Source: an uncultured Rhodospirillales bacterium
GTDB lineage: Bacteria > Pseudomonadota > Alphaproteobacteria > Azospirillales > Azospirillaceae
DNA length: 64,000 nucleotides
Direction of reading: 5' to 3'
NCBI GenBank assembly: GCA_903927615.1
Contig: CAIYNU010000035.1
Span: 113,985 to 177,984, forward strand
Of this stretch, positions 34,406 to 44,054 are shown one piece after another. A model generated the notes under the pieces. That model was given only the letters and a program-made list of their open reading frames with translations, searched no databases and was not told the origin of the DNA. Within the stretch, counting starts at the first letter, position 1. Each line of letters opens with the position of its first letter. A program made the translations under genes and the position numbers.

Positions 34406-35575
34406 ATGCCCGCCCCCGAACCATCTTCGCCGCCCCGAACCCTGGGATTCGCCGCTGCCGTGGTCGCCGTACTGGCGCTGGCCGGTTGTCACGACCAGCC
34501 GCAAGCGGCTGGCCCTGCTCCAACCGCGCCGCCGCCCCCGGTGACCGTCGCCAAGCCGGTGGTTAAGGACGTTCAGGAGGCCGACGAGTTCACCGGCCGA
34601 TTCGACGCGGTGGCCTCGGTGGACATTCGTGCGCGGGTCGGCGGCACGCTCGATCAAGTCCATTTCAAGGACGGCGTTGACGTGAAGGAAGGCGATCTGC
34701 TGTTCGTGATCGACCGGCGGCCCTTTCAGGCGACACTGGATGCCGCCATCGCGGCGGTTGCCTCGATTCAAACTCGCCTGGACTTTTCCAAGCTGGAATT
34801 GGAACGGGCCGATCAGTTAAACCGCACCGGGGCCGCCGCCGGACGAACCCTGGACCAGGCCCGCCAGCAGTTCCTCCAGGCCCAGGCCGATCTGGTCGGC
34901 GCCCGGGCTGCGGTGGCGACCGCCCAACTCAACCTCGGCTTTACCGAAATCCGCGCCCCGATCTCGGGGCGGATCAGTCGGAAGCTGGTGACCGAAGGCA
35001 ATCTGATCGACGCCAACACCACCCTGTTGACGACCATCGTCGCCTTGGATCCCATTCACTTTTATTTCGATATCGATGAAAAATCGTTCCTCAGCCAAAC
35101 CCGCGCGGCCGGCGACGCCACCCGGCTGACGGCGATCCCCCTGGATACCGAGGTCGCGGTGGCCTTGGCCGACGAGTCTCACCCCGAGCATCGGGGCCGT
35201 CTCGACTTCGTGGATAACCGGCTCGATCAGGCCACCGGCACCTTGCGGGCACGGGCCGTGCTGAACAACCCGAACCGGTTGCTGATGCCGGGCCTGTTCG
35301 GGCGAATTCGCATTCCGCACCCCGGCCATGGCTCGACGGTGCTGGTGCCCGATGAGGCGATTGCCGCCGATTTGGACCGCCGCACCGTTGTCGTCATCGC
35401 ACCCGACGGCACGGCGTCGTCCCGGGCGGTTGTCCCGGGACCGCGCATCGACGGCTACCGGGTCATCCGCCAGGGCCTGACCGGCGACGAGTTGATCGTC
35501 GTCAACGGTCTGCAACGGGCTCGGCCCGGCGGCAAGGTCACGCCCCAGGTGACGACACTGCCGCCCACCCGTTAA
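34406..35575 (+). CDS. RND efflux membrane-fusion (periplasmic adaptor) lipoprotein
   Basis: 389 residues. Signal segment with lipobox ALAGC near residue 28, a Pro-rich spacer, then the adaptor domains: lipoyl half-motifs (VDIRARVGGTLDQVHFKDGV and FTEIRAPISGRISRK), the alpha-hairpin (AQADLVGARAAVATAQ), a beta-barrel and a C-terminal membrane-proximal domain. It bridges the inner-membrane pump to an outer-membrane channel. No TolC-type gene is adjacent. The pump gene follows 25 bases downstream. Confidence 0.93.
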   Translation: MPAPEPSSPPRTLGFAAAVVAVLALAGCHDQPQAAGPAPTAPPPPVTVAKPVVKDVQEADEFTGRFDAVASVDIRARVGGTLDQVHFKDGVDVKEGDLLFVIDRRPFQATLDAAIAAVASIQTRLDFSKLELERADQLNRTGAAAGRTLDQARQQFLQAQADLVGARAAVATAQLNLGFTEIRAPISGRISRKLVTEGNLIDANTTLLTTIVALDPIHFYFDIDEKSFLSQTRAAGDATRLTAIPLDTEVAVALADESHPEHRGRLDFVDNRLDQATGTLRARAVLNNPNRLLMPGLFGRIRIPHPGHGSTVLVPDEAIAADLDRRTVVVIAPDGTASSRAVVPGPRIDGYRVIRQGLTGDELIVVNGLQRARPGGKVTPQVTTLPPTR

Positions 35576-35600
35576 AGCGGATCGCGAAGAGGCTATCCCC

Positions 35601-38600
35601 GTGAAGTTGTCCCATTTCTTCATCGACCGCCCGATCTTCGCCTCGGTTCTGTCCCTGGTGATCCTGTTGGTGGGCGCCATCACACTGGTGGGTCTGCCGA
35701 TCGCCCAGTATGCCGATATCGCGCCGCCGACCATTGTGGTGCGGGCAAGCTATCCCGGTGCCAACGCCGAAACCGCAGCCTCCACGGTGGCGACGCCGCT
35801 GGAGCAGGAAATCAACGGCGTCGAGAACATGCTTTACATGTCATCGTATGCCGCCGGTGACGGCTCGGTGACGATCACCATCACCTTTCGGGTCGGCACC
35901 AACCTGGATATGGCCCAGGTGCTGGTCCAGAACCGGGTGGCGGTGGCTGAGCCCAAGCTGCCCGATGATGTTCGCCGTTTGGGTATCACCACCCGAAAAA
36001 GCTCGCCTGATCTCATGATGGTCGTGCATATGCTATCGCCCGACGATACGTATGACCAGCTCTATATTTCGAACTATGCGCTGGTCCGGGTTCGCGACGT
36101 CCTGATGCGGCTTGACGGGGTCGGTGATCTCACGGTTTTCGGCGCGCGGGAATTCTCGCTGCGGGTGTGGCTGGACCCGGACAAGCTGGCCGCCTACGGC
36201 TTGGCTTCGGGTGACGTGGTGGCGGCGTTGCGGGAACAGAATGTCCAGGTGAACGGCGGCAGTCTTGGCCAGATGCCGGCGGCGGCCGATACCGCCTTTC
36301 AGTTGGACATCACCACCCAGGGCCGACTGGCCGATCCCGAGCAGTTTCGTCAGGTGATCGTCAAGTCAGGCCAGGGCGGGCGCCTGATCCGGGTGGGAGA
36401 TGTGGCCCGGGTGGAAATGGGGGCCAAAGAATACGTCACCAACAGTTATCTCAACGGCAAGCCGGCGGTGGCGCTGGCGATTTACCAGCGACCGGGCAGC
36501 AACGCGCTGGAAGGTGCCCGGGATGTGATCAAGGCCATGGACCGGTTAAAGACCGATTTTCCGTCCGGCTTGGCCTATCGGATCGTCTACAATCCCACCG
36601 AATTCATCGCCGCATCGGTCAGCGCGGTCAAGGATACCATCTTCAAGGCGGTGGCGCTGGTGGTGCTGGTGATCATCGCCTTTCTGCACAGTTGGCGCGC
36701 CTCGATCATCCCGATCCTGTCGATCCCGGTGTCGTTGATCGGCACCTGTGCGGTCATGGGTTTGTTCGGTTTTTCGCTCAACACGCTCACCCTGTTCGGG
36801 CTGGTGCTGGCGGTCGGCATTGTCGTCGACGACGCCATTGTGGTGGTCGAAAATGTGGAACGCAATATCGCGGCCGGACTGTCGCCCCGGGACGCGGCTC
36901 ACGAAACCATGGACGAGGTCGGCACCGCGGTCATCGCCATCGCCCTGGTGCTGATGGCGGTCTTCCTGCCGACCGCCTTCATTCCTGGCATCTCCGGTCA
37001 GTTTTACCGGCAATTCGCGCTCACCATCGCCTCGGCCACTCTGATCTCGGCGTTTAACTCGCTGACCCTGTCGCCGGCCTTGTGTGCGCTGCTGCTGAAA
37101 CCCCACAGCAACCAGCCGCCCCGTTCCCCGATCAACCGCCTGTTCTGGTGGTTCGGCCACGGGTTCAACCGCGGTTTTGAGCGCATCGGGGCTCGTTACA
37201 GCCGCCTGGTGGGCGTGCTGGCCAAACGGCGCGTGGTGATGCTGACCCTGTTTGCCGGCCTGCTGGTGGCGACCGTCCATCTGGTTCAGACCGTGCCGCG
37301 CGGCTTCATCCCGACTCTTGACCAGGGCTATTGCATCGTGGTGATTCAGTTGCCCGACGGGGCTTCCCTCAACCGCACCGACGACGTCACGCGCAGAGCC
37401 TCGGAGATCATCGCCCACACGCCGGGCGTTACCGATGCCGTTGCGTTTGCCGGTTTCTCGGGGGCCACCTTCACCAACGCGTCGAACGCCGGCGTGGTGT
37501 TCGCCAAGTTCGGACCGTTTGACGAACGCCGGGCGGCAGGCCAGACCGCCGGTCACATCCTTTCCGACCTGATCGGGCGCCTTCAAGCGATCCAGGAAGC
37601 CTTCATTATCGCCGTGCCGCCGCCGCCCGTGCGCGGCATCGGCAGCGCCGGTGGCTTCAAACTTGAAGTTCAGGATCGCACCGGCGGTCCGGTCGCCGAT
37701 CTGGTCGCGGCGGCCAACCGTCTGGTGGCCCAAGCCCATGCGACCCCCGGACTGGCGGGCGTTTTCACCACCTTCAGCGCCAACACGCCCCAGCTTTATC
37801 TGGACATTGACCGGGTCAAGGCTGAGATGTTGAACGTCCCGATCGCCAACATCTTTGACGCGCTGCAAGTCAATCTCGGCTCATCCTATGTCAATGACTT
37901 CAATGCCTACGGCCGCATTTATCAGGTACGGGCGCAGGCAGACGAGAAGTTTCGCGTCGACCCCGAAACCATTCTGCGGCTAAAGGTGCGCAGCGCCACC
38001 GGGGCGCTGGTGCCGCTGGGCACGCTGGTGGCCATCGTCGACGTGACCGGCCCCGATCTGGTCCAACGTTACAATATGTTCACCGCCGTCCCGGTGCAGG
38101 GCAACGCCGCCCCCGGAACCTCATCCGGCGAGGCCCTGACATTGATGGAGAAGCTTGCCGCCGAGGTGCTGCCGCCCGGCATGTCCATCGAATGGACCGA
38201 TCTCGCTTTTCAGCAGAAGTCGGCAGCCGATAGCGCCGGAGCGATCTTCGGCTTGTCGGTCTTGTTCGTGTTCCTGGTGCTGGCTGCTCAATACGAGAGC
38301 TGGGCCTTGCCGCTATCGATTATTTTGATCGTTCCCATGAGCGTTCTTTCGGCCATGATTGGCGTCCTCAGCCGGGGCCTCGATAATAATATCCTGGTCC
38401 AAGTCGGACTGGTAGTTCTGGTAGGTCTTGCCGCTAAAAACGCCATTTTGATCGTTGAGTTCGCCCGTCAGAACGAACTTGACGGCCAAGATACCATCAC
38501 ATCGGTGGTTCAAGCCTGTCGCACCCGCTTGCGCCCGATCCTGATGACGGCGTTCGCCTTCGTGCTGGGTGTGCTACCGCTGGTGCTGGCGACCGGTCCC

Positions 38601-38771
38601 GGTGCCGAAATGCGGCAATCGCTTGGAACGGCGGTGTTTTCCGGCATGCTGGGCGTCACCATGTTTGGCCTGATCCTGACCCCGGTCTTTTTTGTGGTGA
38701 TCCGGGCATTGACCCGCCACGCTAAAGTGAGGGGAGCAGGGACCGTGGGCACCCATGGTCGCCACGGCTAA
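35601..38771 (+). CDS. RND efflux pump, HAE1 (AcrB/MexB) family
   Basis: 1056 residues, the usual length, from a GTG with AAGAGG at nine bases. N-terminus FFIDRPIFASVLSLVILLVG is classic. Twelve TM helices in two halves with large periplasmic loops; the proton-relay region in TM4 reads VGIVVDDAIVVVENVERN with the paired Asp, and the C-terminal half has GLAAKNAILIVEFARQ. The class exports drugs, detergents or signals by proton antiport. Forms an operon with the adaptor. This pair interrupts the biotin genes. Confidence 0.95.
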   Translation: MKLSHFFIDRPIFASVLSLVILLVGAITLVGLPIAQYADIAPPTIVVRASYPGANAETAASTVATPLEQEINGVENMLYMSSYAAGDGSVTITITFRVGTNLDMAQVLVQNRVAVAEPKLPDDVRRLGITTRKSSPDLMMVVHMLSPDDTYDQLYISNYALVRVRDVLMRLDGVGDLTVFGAREFSLRVWLDPDKLAAYGLASGDVVAALREQNVQVNGGSLGQMPAAADTAFQLDITTQGRLADPEQFRQVIVKSGQGGRLIRVGDVARVEMGAKEYVTNSYLNGKPAVALAIYQRPGSNALEGARDVIKAMDRLKTDFPSGLAYRIVYNPTEFIAASVSAVKDTIFKAVALVVLVIIAFLHSWRASIIPILSIPVSLIGTCAVMGLFGFSLNTLTLFGLVLAVGIVVDDAIVVVENVERNIAAGLSPRDAAHETMDEVGTAVIAIALVLMAVFLPTAFIPGISGQFYRQFALTIASATLISAFNSLTLSPALCALLLKPHSNQPPRSPINRLFWWFGHGFNRGFERIGARYSRLVGVLAKRRVVMLTLFAGLLVATVHLVQTVPRGFIPTLDQGYCIVVIQLPDGASLNRTDDVTRRASEIIAHTPGVTDAVAFAGFSGATFTNASNAGVVFAKFGPFDERRAAGQTAGHILSDLIGRLQAIQEAFIIAVPPPPVRGIGSAGGFKLEVQDRTGGPVADLVAAANRLVAQAHATPGLAGVFTTFSANTPQLYLDIDRVKAEMLNVPIANIFDALQVNLGSSYVNDFNAYGRIYQVRAQADEKFRVDPETILRLKVRSATGALVPLGTLVAIVDVTGPDLVQRYNMFTAVPVQGNAAPGTSSGEALTLMEKLAAEVLPPGMSIEWTDLAFQQKSAADSAGAIFGLSVLFVFLVLAAQYESWALPLSIILIVPMSVLSAMIGVLSRGLDNNILVQVGLVVLVGLAAKNAILIVEFARQNELDGQDTITSVVQACRTRLRPILMTAFAFVLGVLPLVLATGPGAEMRQSLGTAVFSGMLGVTMFGLILTPVFFVVIRALTRHAKVRGAGTVGTHGRHG

Positions 38772-38950
38772 GCCCTTCTGAGAACAGGTGACCGACACGC
38801 TGGTCAGCCGATTCCAACCGTGTTATGTTGAGAAATCGTTAATTTTCGGCTTCCGAAGCTCACTTGCCCTTTTGTCAGACGCAAAAAGCAGCGGTGATGT
38901 GTGATCAACGAACAGAAATGATCTTATCTCGCGGATGGAAAGACGTCACA

Positions 38951-40669
38951 ATGGCGGGCAATGAACCGGTTGCGGACTTACCCATACTCCCGAAACTGTC
39001 AAAATGCCCGACCGGCATCAGCGGCTTGGATGATGTGACGGGCGGCGGTTTGCCACGTCACCGCTTGACTTTGGTTTGTGGCGGCGCCGGGTGCGGTAAG
39101 ACGCTGTTCTCCTTGGAGTTCATCATCCGCGGGGCTATGGAATTCGGTGAACCGGGCGTGGTGATGTCGTTTGATGAAACCGCGGAGGAACTCACCCAAA
39201 ATGTCGCCTCTCTCGGCTTTGATCTGCGCACTCTGGTTGCCGAAAAGAAATTAGCGATTGTTTATGTCTTGATCAATCCTCAGGAACAGGTTAGCGGTCA
39301 TTTCGATCTGGAACCGCTCTTTGTGCGCCTCAATTATGCAATCAAATCGGTGGCGGCCAAGCGCCTGGCTCTTGACACCCTGGAAGCGGTGTTTGGCAAT
39401 AGCTTTTCTGAAGTCACATTGCGGTCAGAAATACAACGCCTGTTTCGCTGGACCAAGGATTGCGGCGTAACGACCATTGTGACGGGTGAGCGCGGTCGCG
39501 ATCAATTGACCCGTCATGGTTTGGAAGAATACATCTCGGACTGCGTGATCTCCCTCGATCATCGGGTCGTTGATCAGGTAACAACACGCCGGTTGCGCGT
39601 GGTGAAGTATCGCGGTACGGTTCATGGCACCAATGAATATCCATTTATCTTTGGCTCCAACGGTATTTCAGTCTTACCCGTAACATCCCTGGCCTTGAAT
39701 CATGCGGCGTCATCGGAACGGATTTCGACGGGCGTCCATCGGCTGGATACGATGCTGGGTGGGCAAGGCTTTTTCCGGGGCAGTAGCGTTCTTCTCTCGG
39801 GGACCGCGGGGACCGGAAAAACGACTCTGGCCGCTCATTTCGTGCGCGCGGCTTGCGAACGGCAGGAACGGTGCCTCTACTTCGCTTTCGAAGAGGCTCC
39901 CGCCCAGATTCAGCGCAACATGACGTCGGTGGGGGTCGATCTGAGCCAGCCGGTGCGGGCCGGGTTGCTCACCTTTGAAGCCACACGTCCGAGTGCGACG
40001 GGCCTGGAGGCACACCTGCTGTTCATGCATCAGGCGGTGATGGCGGTGAAGCCTTCGGTGGTGGTGGTGGACCCCCTCAACGCCTTCATCTCCGGCAATA
40101 ACGCCCTTGAGGTCAAAGCGTTGCTGGTCCGGTTGATTGACTTCCTGAAGTCGCACGGCATCACCGGACTGTTCACCAGCCTGACCGGACGGGGTAGCGA
40201 ACAAGAAGGCACCGACACCGAGGTATCCTCTCTGATCGATACCTGGCTGATCGTGCGTGATATCGAGGCTCATGGGGAGCGCAATCGGGGACTGACGATT
40301 CTGAAGTCCCGTGGTATGGCCCATTCCAATCAAATACGCGAATTCAAGCTTACCAATGATGGGATCGCCCTGTGCGACGTCTTTGTCGGAGAAGACGGGG
40401 TGTTGATGGGTACCGCGCGCATGGCCCGGGAAGCCGAAGAGGACTTCGCCCAAAGGCGTCGGAGTCAGGAGATCGAGCGGCTCGAAAGGACTCTCGCCGA
40501 AAAAGAGCGGGCGTTCGCCGCCCAGTCTCAAGCACTTCAGGCGGCCTACGCCGCTGACAGAAATAATATCCGGCAAGCGATGGATGATTTGGCGGAGGCC
40601 GACACTTCACGAGTGAAGAGTCATCTGGTGCAAGCCCGCAACCGATTTGCCGACAGCTCGGAGACCTGA
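38951..40669 (+). CDS. kaiC: KaiC-like double-domain circadian-clock-type ATPase
   Basis: 572 residues from ATG 38951 (GGAAAG upstream). Two RecA-like domains: CI with Walker A GGAGCGKT at 44-51 and the paired acids in SFDETAEE; CII with GTAGTGKT near 290 and FAFEEAP. The CII segment EVSSLIDTW aligns with the autophosphorylation segment of KaiC, with Ser426-Ser427 in place of Ser-Thr. CII ends in ILKSRGMAHSNQIREF as in KaiC. A ~75-residue coiled-coil tail (IERLERTLAEKERAFAAQ) is an addition. It is followed by kaiB and a hybrid kinase; no kaiA is seen, as in other non-cyanobacterial Kai loci. Confidence 0.93.
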   Translation: MAGNEPVADLPILPKLSKCPTGISGLDDVTGGGLPRHRLTLVCGGAGCGKTLFSLEFIIRGAMEFGEPGVVMSFDETAEELTQNVASLGFDLRTLVAEKKLAIVYVLINPQEQVSGHFDLEPLFVRLNYAIKSVAAKRLALDTLEAVFGNSFSEVTLRSEIQRLFRWTKDCGVTTIVTGERGRDQLTRHGLEEYISDCVISLDHRVVDQVTTRRLRVVKYRGTVHGTNEYPFIFGSNGISVLPVTSLALNHAASSERISTGVHRLDTMLGGQGFFRGSSVLLSGTAGTGKTTLAAHFVRAACERQERCLYFAFEEAPAQIQRNMTSVGVDLSQPVRAGLLTFEATRPSATGLEAHLLFMHQAVMAVKPSVVVVDPLNAFISGNNALEVKALLVRLIDFLKSHGITGLFTSLTGRGSEQEGTDTEVSSLIDTWLIVRDIEAHGERNRGLTILKSRGMAHSNQIREFKLTNDGIALCDVFVGEDGVLMGTARMAREAEEDFAQRRRSQEIERLERTLAEKERAFAAQSQALQAAYAADRNNIRQAMDDLAEADTSRVKSHLVQARNRFADSSET

Positions 40670-40670
40670 A

Positions 40671-40958
40671 ATGAACGCCGTTGCATCTGAAAAAACAGCG
40701 TTTTTGTTGTATGTCGCCGGCCCGTCAGCAAGAACAAGTTTTGCAATATCGAATATCCGTAATATTTGTGAAGAGTATCTTAAGGATTGCTACGATCTTC
40801 AGGTTATCGATATCTATCAGCAACCCGAACTGGCCGAGGCGGCAAACATTATTGCGGCGCCCACTCTGGTTAGAAAGTTACCACCGCCGAGCCGACGCGT
40901 CGTTGGGGATTTGTCTGACCGCGATCGTGTCCTTTCGGTGATGGACGTGGCGCGCTAG
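40671..40958 (+). CDS. kaiB: KaiB-like clock protein
   Basis: 95 residues of thioredoxin-like KaiB fold. Seen: FLLYVAGPSARTSFAISNIR, the central YDLQVIDIYQQPELAEAANI and the APTLVRKLPPPSRRVVGDLS block, which is the KaiB signature (P-T-L-x-K-x-x-P-x-P-x-R-x-x-G-D-L). The start lies two bases after the kaiC stop. KaiB binds phosphorylated KaiC and drives dephosphorylation in timing systems. Confidence 0.93.
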   Translation: MNAVASEKTAFLLYVAGPSARTSFAISNIRNICEEYLKDCYDLQVIDIYQQPELAEAANIIAAPTLVRKLPPPSRRVVGDLSDRDRVLSVMDVAR

Positions 40959-40972
40959 CGGGTGAATGACTG

Positions 40973-42733
40973 ATGTCTTGCCATCCACCCGAGTCCCTGG
41001 AAAGCCTGCGTGCCGAGCGAGACGCGCTTCGTGATCGTTTGGCCGAGGACAAAGAGGTTTTTGCCGCAATCCGTTCGGGCAAGGCGGACGTCGTTTTGGT
41101 GGATGGCGCCGGCGGTCATCGCGTTGCGGCTTTTAGCGATTCATCTGAAACCTATCGTTTAATTATTGAGAGTATCGATCAGGGCGCCGCAACCCTGGCA
41201 CCGGATGGCACCGTTCTTTATGCCAATCGCAGTCTGGCCCTGATGTTTGGGATTCCCTTGGGCCGGCTGATCGGGTCGTCGCTTTTTCAGCATATTCCTC
41301 GGGATTACCATACGACGCTGCGTGAATGGCTTGGCAATCATGGTGGCGAAAAAAGGTCTGGAGAATGGCGGCTGCCGTGTGGAGCAACCGATGGAATCCT
41401 TCTTCATGCGGTGATCAGCCCGCTTCCGGTGCGAAGCGGCGCGTCTTATTCACTGGTAGTCACTGATATTGGACCCGTTTTGGAGCGGGAGACCTTACGC
41501 CGGAATCAGATCAATCTGGAGCGGGAGGCCATTGAACTGACCGCCGCGAAGCATGCCGCCGAGCAAGGCAGCCGCGCCAAAAGCATTTTTCTGGCCACCA
41601 TGAGCCACGAATTACGGACACCGATGAATGCCATCATTGGGTTTAATGACCTCCTGTTGATGACCGAAAATGATCCCGGTCGCCGCGAACAGATGAATAT
41701 TATTAAAGAGGCGAGCAATAGCTTACTACAAATCATCCGCAATATTCTCGATTTATCAAAAATTGAGGCTGGACAAACTGAAGTTCAGGATGAGAATTTC
41801 GTTTTGTGCGAATTGGTCAGTGCGGTTAGCTCGATGTTTGAAGTTCAGGCCTCAACTAAAATGATTAGTTACTCGGTTTCTATCGATCCTCTCTTGCCAT
41901 TACAGATCTGTGGAGATTCTGGTCTTCTGAAACAAATACTGATTAATTTGATCGGAAATGCCATAAAATTTACCAACGCCGGGAGTGTGAATGTCAGGAT
42001 CGAGCGGTATCGAGTTTCATCTATAGGATCAGGCGTCCCGATCGTATTCCATATTCAGGATACCGGGATCGGTATCAAGCCGGAAAATCAGGATCGAATC
42101 TTTGAGATATTCGAACAAGAAGATGGTTCATTTACGCGACGTTTCGGTGGCTCGGGGCTTGGACTCTCCATCTCAAAGCGTTTGGTGACTTTGCTTGACG
42201 GCGAGATTTGGGTCCGATCGACCCCGGGCGTTGGCTCGTGCTTTTCTTTTGCCGTGACATGCAAACCCGTCGAGATCCCGCACACCGAGGCCTCGGCAAC
42301 CATCGCCCTTGAACCTCCGAGACCGTCATCCAAGTGCAGGGTTCTGGTGGTCGATGACGATTTATACAGCCGCAAGCTGTTGACCGACGCTCTCGAGACT
42401 CACAGCTATTCGGTTAGCCTGGCCGAGGATGGCGATCAGGCCCTGCGGCTGTTGGGGCAACAAAAAGTTGATTTGATCCTGTTGGACATTCAGTTACCAG
42501 TAGTGAGCGGCCTTGATGTTGTCAGAACAATCCGCTCGGGCGGCGTGCCCGGCTGCGATCCGGCGATCCTGATTATTGCCGTCACCGCCTATGCCATGGG
42601 TGGTGATCGCGAGCACTTTTTAAGCAATGGCATGACGGATTATCTCAGCAAGCCCATCAATATCACCCAGATGCTGGCGACCATCGCACGGCACTGCGAC
42701 GGAACAGTCCAGGCCATCGGGACCGCGAACTGA
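40973..42733 (+). CDS. PAS hybrid sensor histidine kinase linked to KaiC-KaiB
   Basis: 586 residues, no TM helix. N-terminal coiled coil (ESLRAERDALRDRLAEDKEV), a PAS domain (~60-165; GTVLYANRSLALMFGIP), HisKA with TMSHELRTPMNAIIGF near 206, HATPase (NLIGNAIKFTNAG, DTGIGIKPE, GSGLGLSISKRL), and a C-terminal receiver (VVDDDLYSRKLL, acceptor Asp in LILLDIQLP, Lys in YLSKPINI). It starts 14 bases after kaiB, so it is likely the output or input kinase of the timing module, as in other proteobacterial kaiBC-kinase operons. Confidence 0.92.
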   Translation: MSCHPPESLESLRAERDALRDRLAEDKEVFAAIRSGKADVVLVDGAGGHRVAAFSDSSETYRLIIESIDQGAATLAPDGTVLYANRSLALMFGIPLGRLIGSSLFQHIPRDYHTTLREWLGNHGGEKRSGEWRLPCGATDGILLHAVISPLPVRSGASYSLVVTDIGPVLERETLRRNQINLEREAIELTAAKHAAEQGSRAKSIFLATMSHELRTPMNAIIGFNDLLLMTENDPGRREQMNIIKEASNSLLQIIRNILDLSKIEAGQTEVQDENFVLCELVSAVSSMFEVQASTKMISYSVSIDPLLPLQICGDSGLLKQILINLIGNAIKFTNAGSVNVRIERYRVSSIGSGVPIVFHIQDTGIGIKPENQDRIFEIFEQEDGSFTRRFGGSGLGLSISKRLVTLLDGEIWVRSTPGVGSCFSFAVTCKPVEIPHTEASATIALEPPRPSSKCRVLVVDDDLYSRKLLTDALETHSYSVSLAEDGDQALRLLGQQKVDLILLDIQLPVVSGLDVVRTIRSGGVPGCDPAILIIAVTAYAMGGDREHFLSNGMTDYLSKPINITQMLATIARHCDGTVQAIGTAN

Positions 42734-42817
42734 TCGGCCTTGGGCGGTGGTCGAAAGCAAGCGGGGCCTCATATTCATAAGCCCAGGTGAACCCGCAGCT
42801 TAATCGGGAGTCCGACC

Positions 42818-43204
42818 ATGGCCAGTGCTCATGCTTACGCTTTGACCAATCATGAAGACCACACATTCATGGAAGCCATCGGCAGCGAACTGGCCGAACT
42901 GATGGTGTGCCAGCCGCAGAATCGGAACCGTATCGTTAATGCACTGACTATTTTGCGCTCGGCCATGATCTCGCATTTCCGACAAGAGGAAGCCATCATG
43001 AAGTCCGAGAATTACCCCTACCTTTTCCAGCACAAGGGCAGCCATGATTACATTATTAATTATATATCCATTTTTATCTCATCCTTTGCCCCCGGACGGG
43101 AGGACGCACCGGCCGATATCTGGCCGGCACTGAAGAAGACCCTTGAAACTCATATCCAAAAATATGATGATCCGCTAATTCTTTACCTGGGTGTCAATCC
43201 TTGA
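42818..43204 (+). CDS. Bacteriohemerythrin-like protein
   Basis: 128 residues of four-helix bundle with a full set of possible di-iron ligands: His near the start (LTNHEDHTFMEAI), H and E in ISHFRQEEAIM, two His in FQHKGSHDYII, and H/D in THIQKYDD. It would bind O2 reversibly and may serve as an oxygen sensor or store. Start ATG 42818 with GGGAG upstream. It lies between the clock kinase and bioC; a bioC GTG start would overlap it by 14 bases. It is distinct from the hemerythrin at 52125. Confidence 0.85.
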   Translation: MASAHAYALTNHEDHTFMEAIGSELAELMVCQPQNRNRIVNALTILRSAMISHFRQEEAIMKSENYPYLFQHKGSHDYIINYISIFISSFAPGREDAPADIWPALKKTLETHIQKYDDPLILYLGVNP

Positions 43205-43232
43205 TCCCGACCAACCGGATGCTGGCCTGCTG

Positions 43233-44054
43233 ATGACCGCTGTTGAGGCCGGAGCTGTGCGCAAGACAGCGGTGGCGGTCGCTTTTGGAGCTGCCGCCGG
43301 GACCTATGAAGACGATGCTCATTTGCAACGATTGGTAGCGATACGGCTGTTTCGGCGTATTTCTGCGCTGCTGTCGGCCGCGCCACCGTTGCCCGGCCCG
43401 CCCCACATCCTGGAAATTGGCTGTGGCACCGGTTTCTTGACCCGCAGTCTGCGACAATACCGGCAAGACGCGGAACTTTTGGTTACCGATCTGTCGGCCC
43501 CCATGGTTGCGCAGTGCCGGCGGCACCTTGGCGACGCTCCCGGCACCACCTTTCTGGTCATGGACGGCGAACAGCCCTGCGTCCGGCCGCCGCGGGCTGG
43601 TTTTGACTTGGTTTGCGCCAGCCTGGCGTTGCAATGGTTCGGTGACCCGGCGGGCGCGCTTGCGGCCTGGGCCGAGCTGCTGCGGCCGGGCGGCCATCTA
43701 GCCTTTGCGACCCTGGCGGCCGGCAGTCTGGCCGAGTGGCGCGCCGCCCACACCGCCCTTGGGCTTGGTGCTGGGGTTCCCGACTATCCGACCGCCGAAC
43801 GGTTGGCGATGTTGTGGCCATCGCGCGGACACGGGCACATCCAGATCGAGCCCATATCCTGCGTCTATCCCGACGGACACGCTTTCCTGAGCGGATTGCG
43901 ACGTATTGGCGCCCATCTGGCGGTTCCGGACCGGCGCCCCCTGTCCCCGGGCGCTTTGCGGCGTGTCCTGCGGCAGGTCAGTCGGCCGGCCGGCTTTGCC
44001 GTCACCTATCAGGTTGCGTATGGCTGGTTTCAGAAGGATGATCTGCTGGCATGA
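43233..44054 (+). CDS. bioC: Malonyl-ACP O-methyltransferase
   Basis: 273 residues from ATG 43233; a GTG at 43191 would add 14 residues and overlap the hemerythrin gene. BioC methylates malonyl-ACP to start pimelate synthesis. Family pattern: VAFGAAAGTYEDDAHLQR at the N-terminus, SAM motif I ILEIGCGTGFLT, motif II VTDLSAPMV, CASLALQWFGDPAGALA, and LLRPGGHLAFATL. The stop overlaps the bioD start (ATGA). Confidence 0.9.
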   Translation: MTAVEAGAVRKTAVAVAFGAAAGTYEDDAHLQRLVAIRLFRRISALLSAAPPLPGPPHILEIGCGTGFLTRSLRQYRQDAELLVTDLSAPMVAQCRRHLGDAPGTTFLVMDGEQPCVRPPRAGFDLVCASLALQWFGDPAGALAAWAELLRPGGHLAFATLAAGSLAEWRAAHTALGLGAGVPDYPTAERLAMLWPSRGHGHIQIEPISCVYPDGHAFLSGLRRIGAHLAVPDRRPLSPGALRRVLRQVSRPAGFAVTYQVAYGWFQKDDLLA

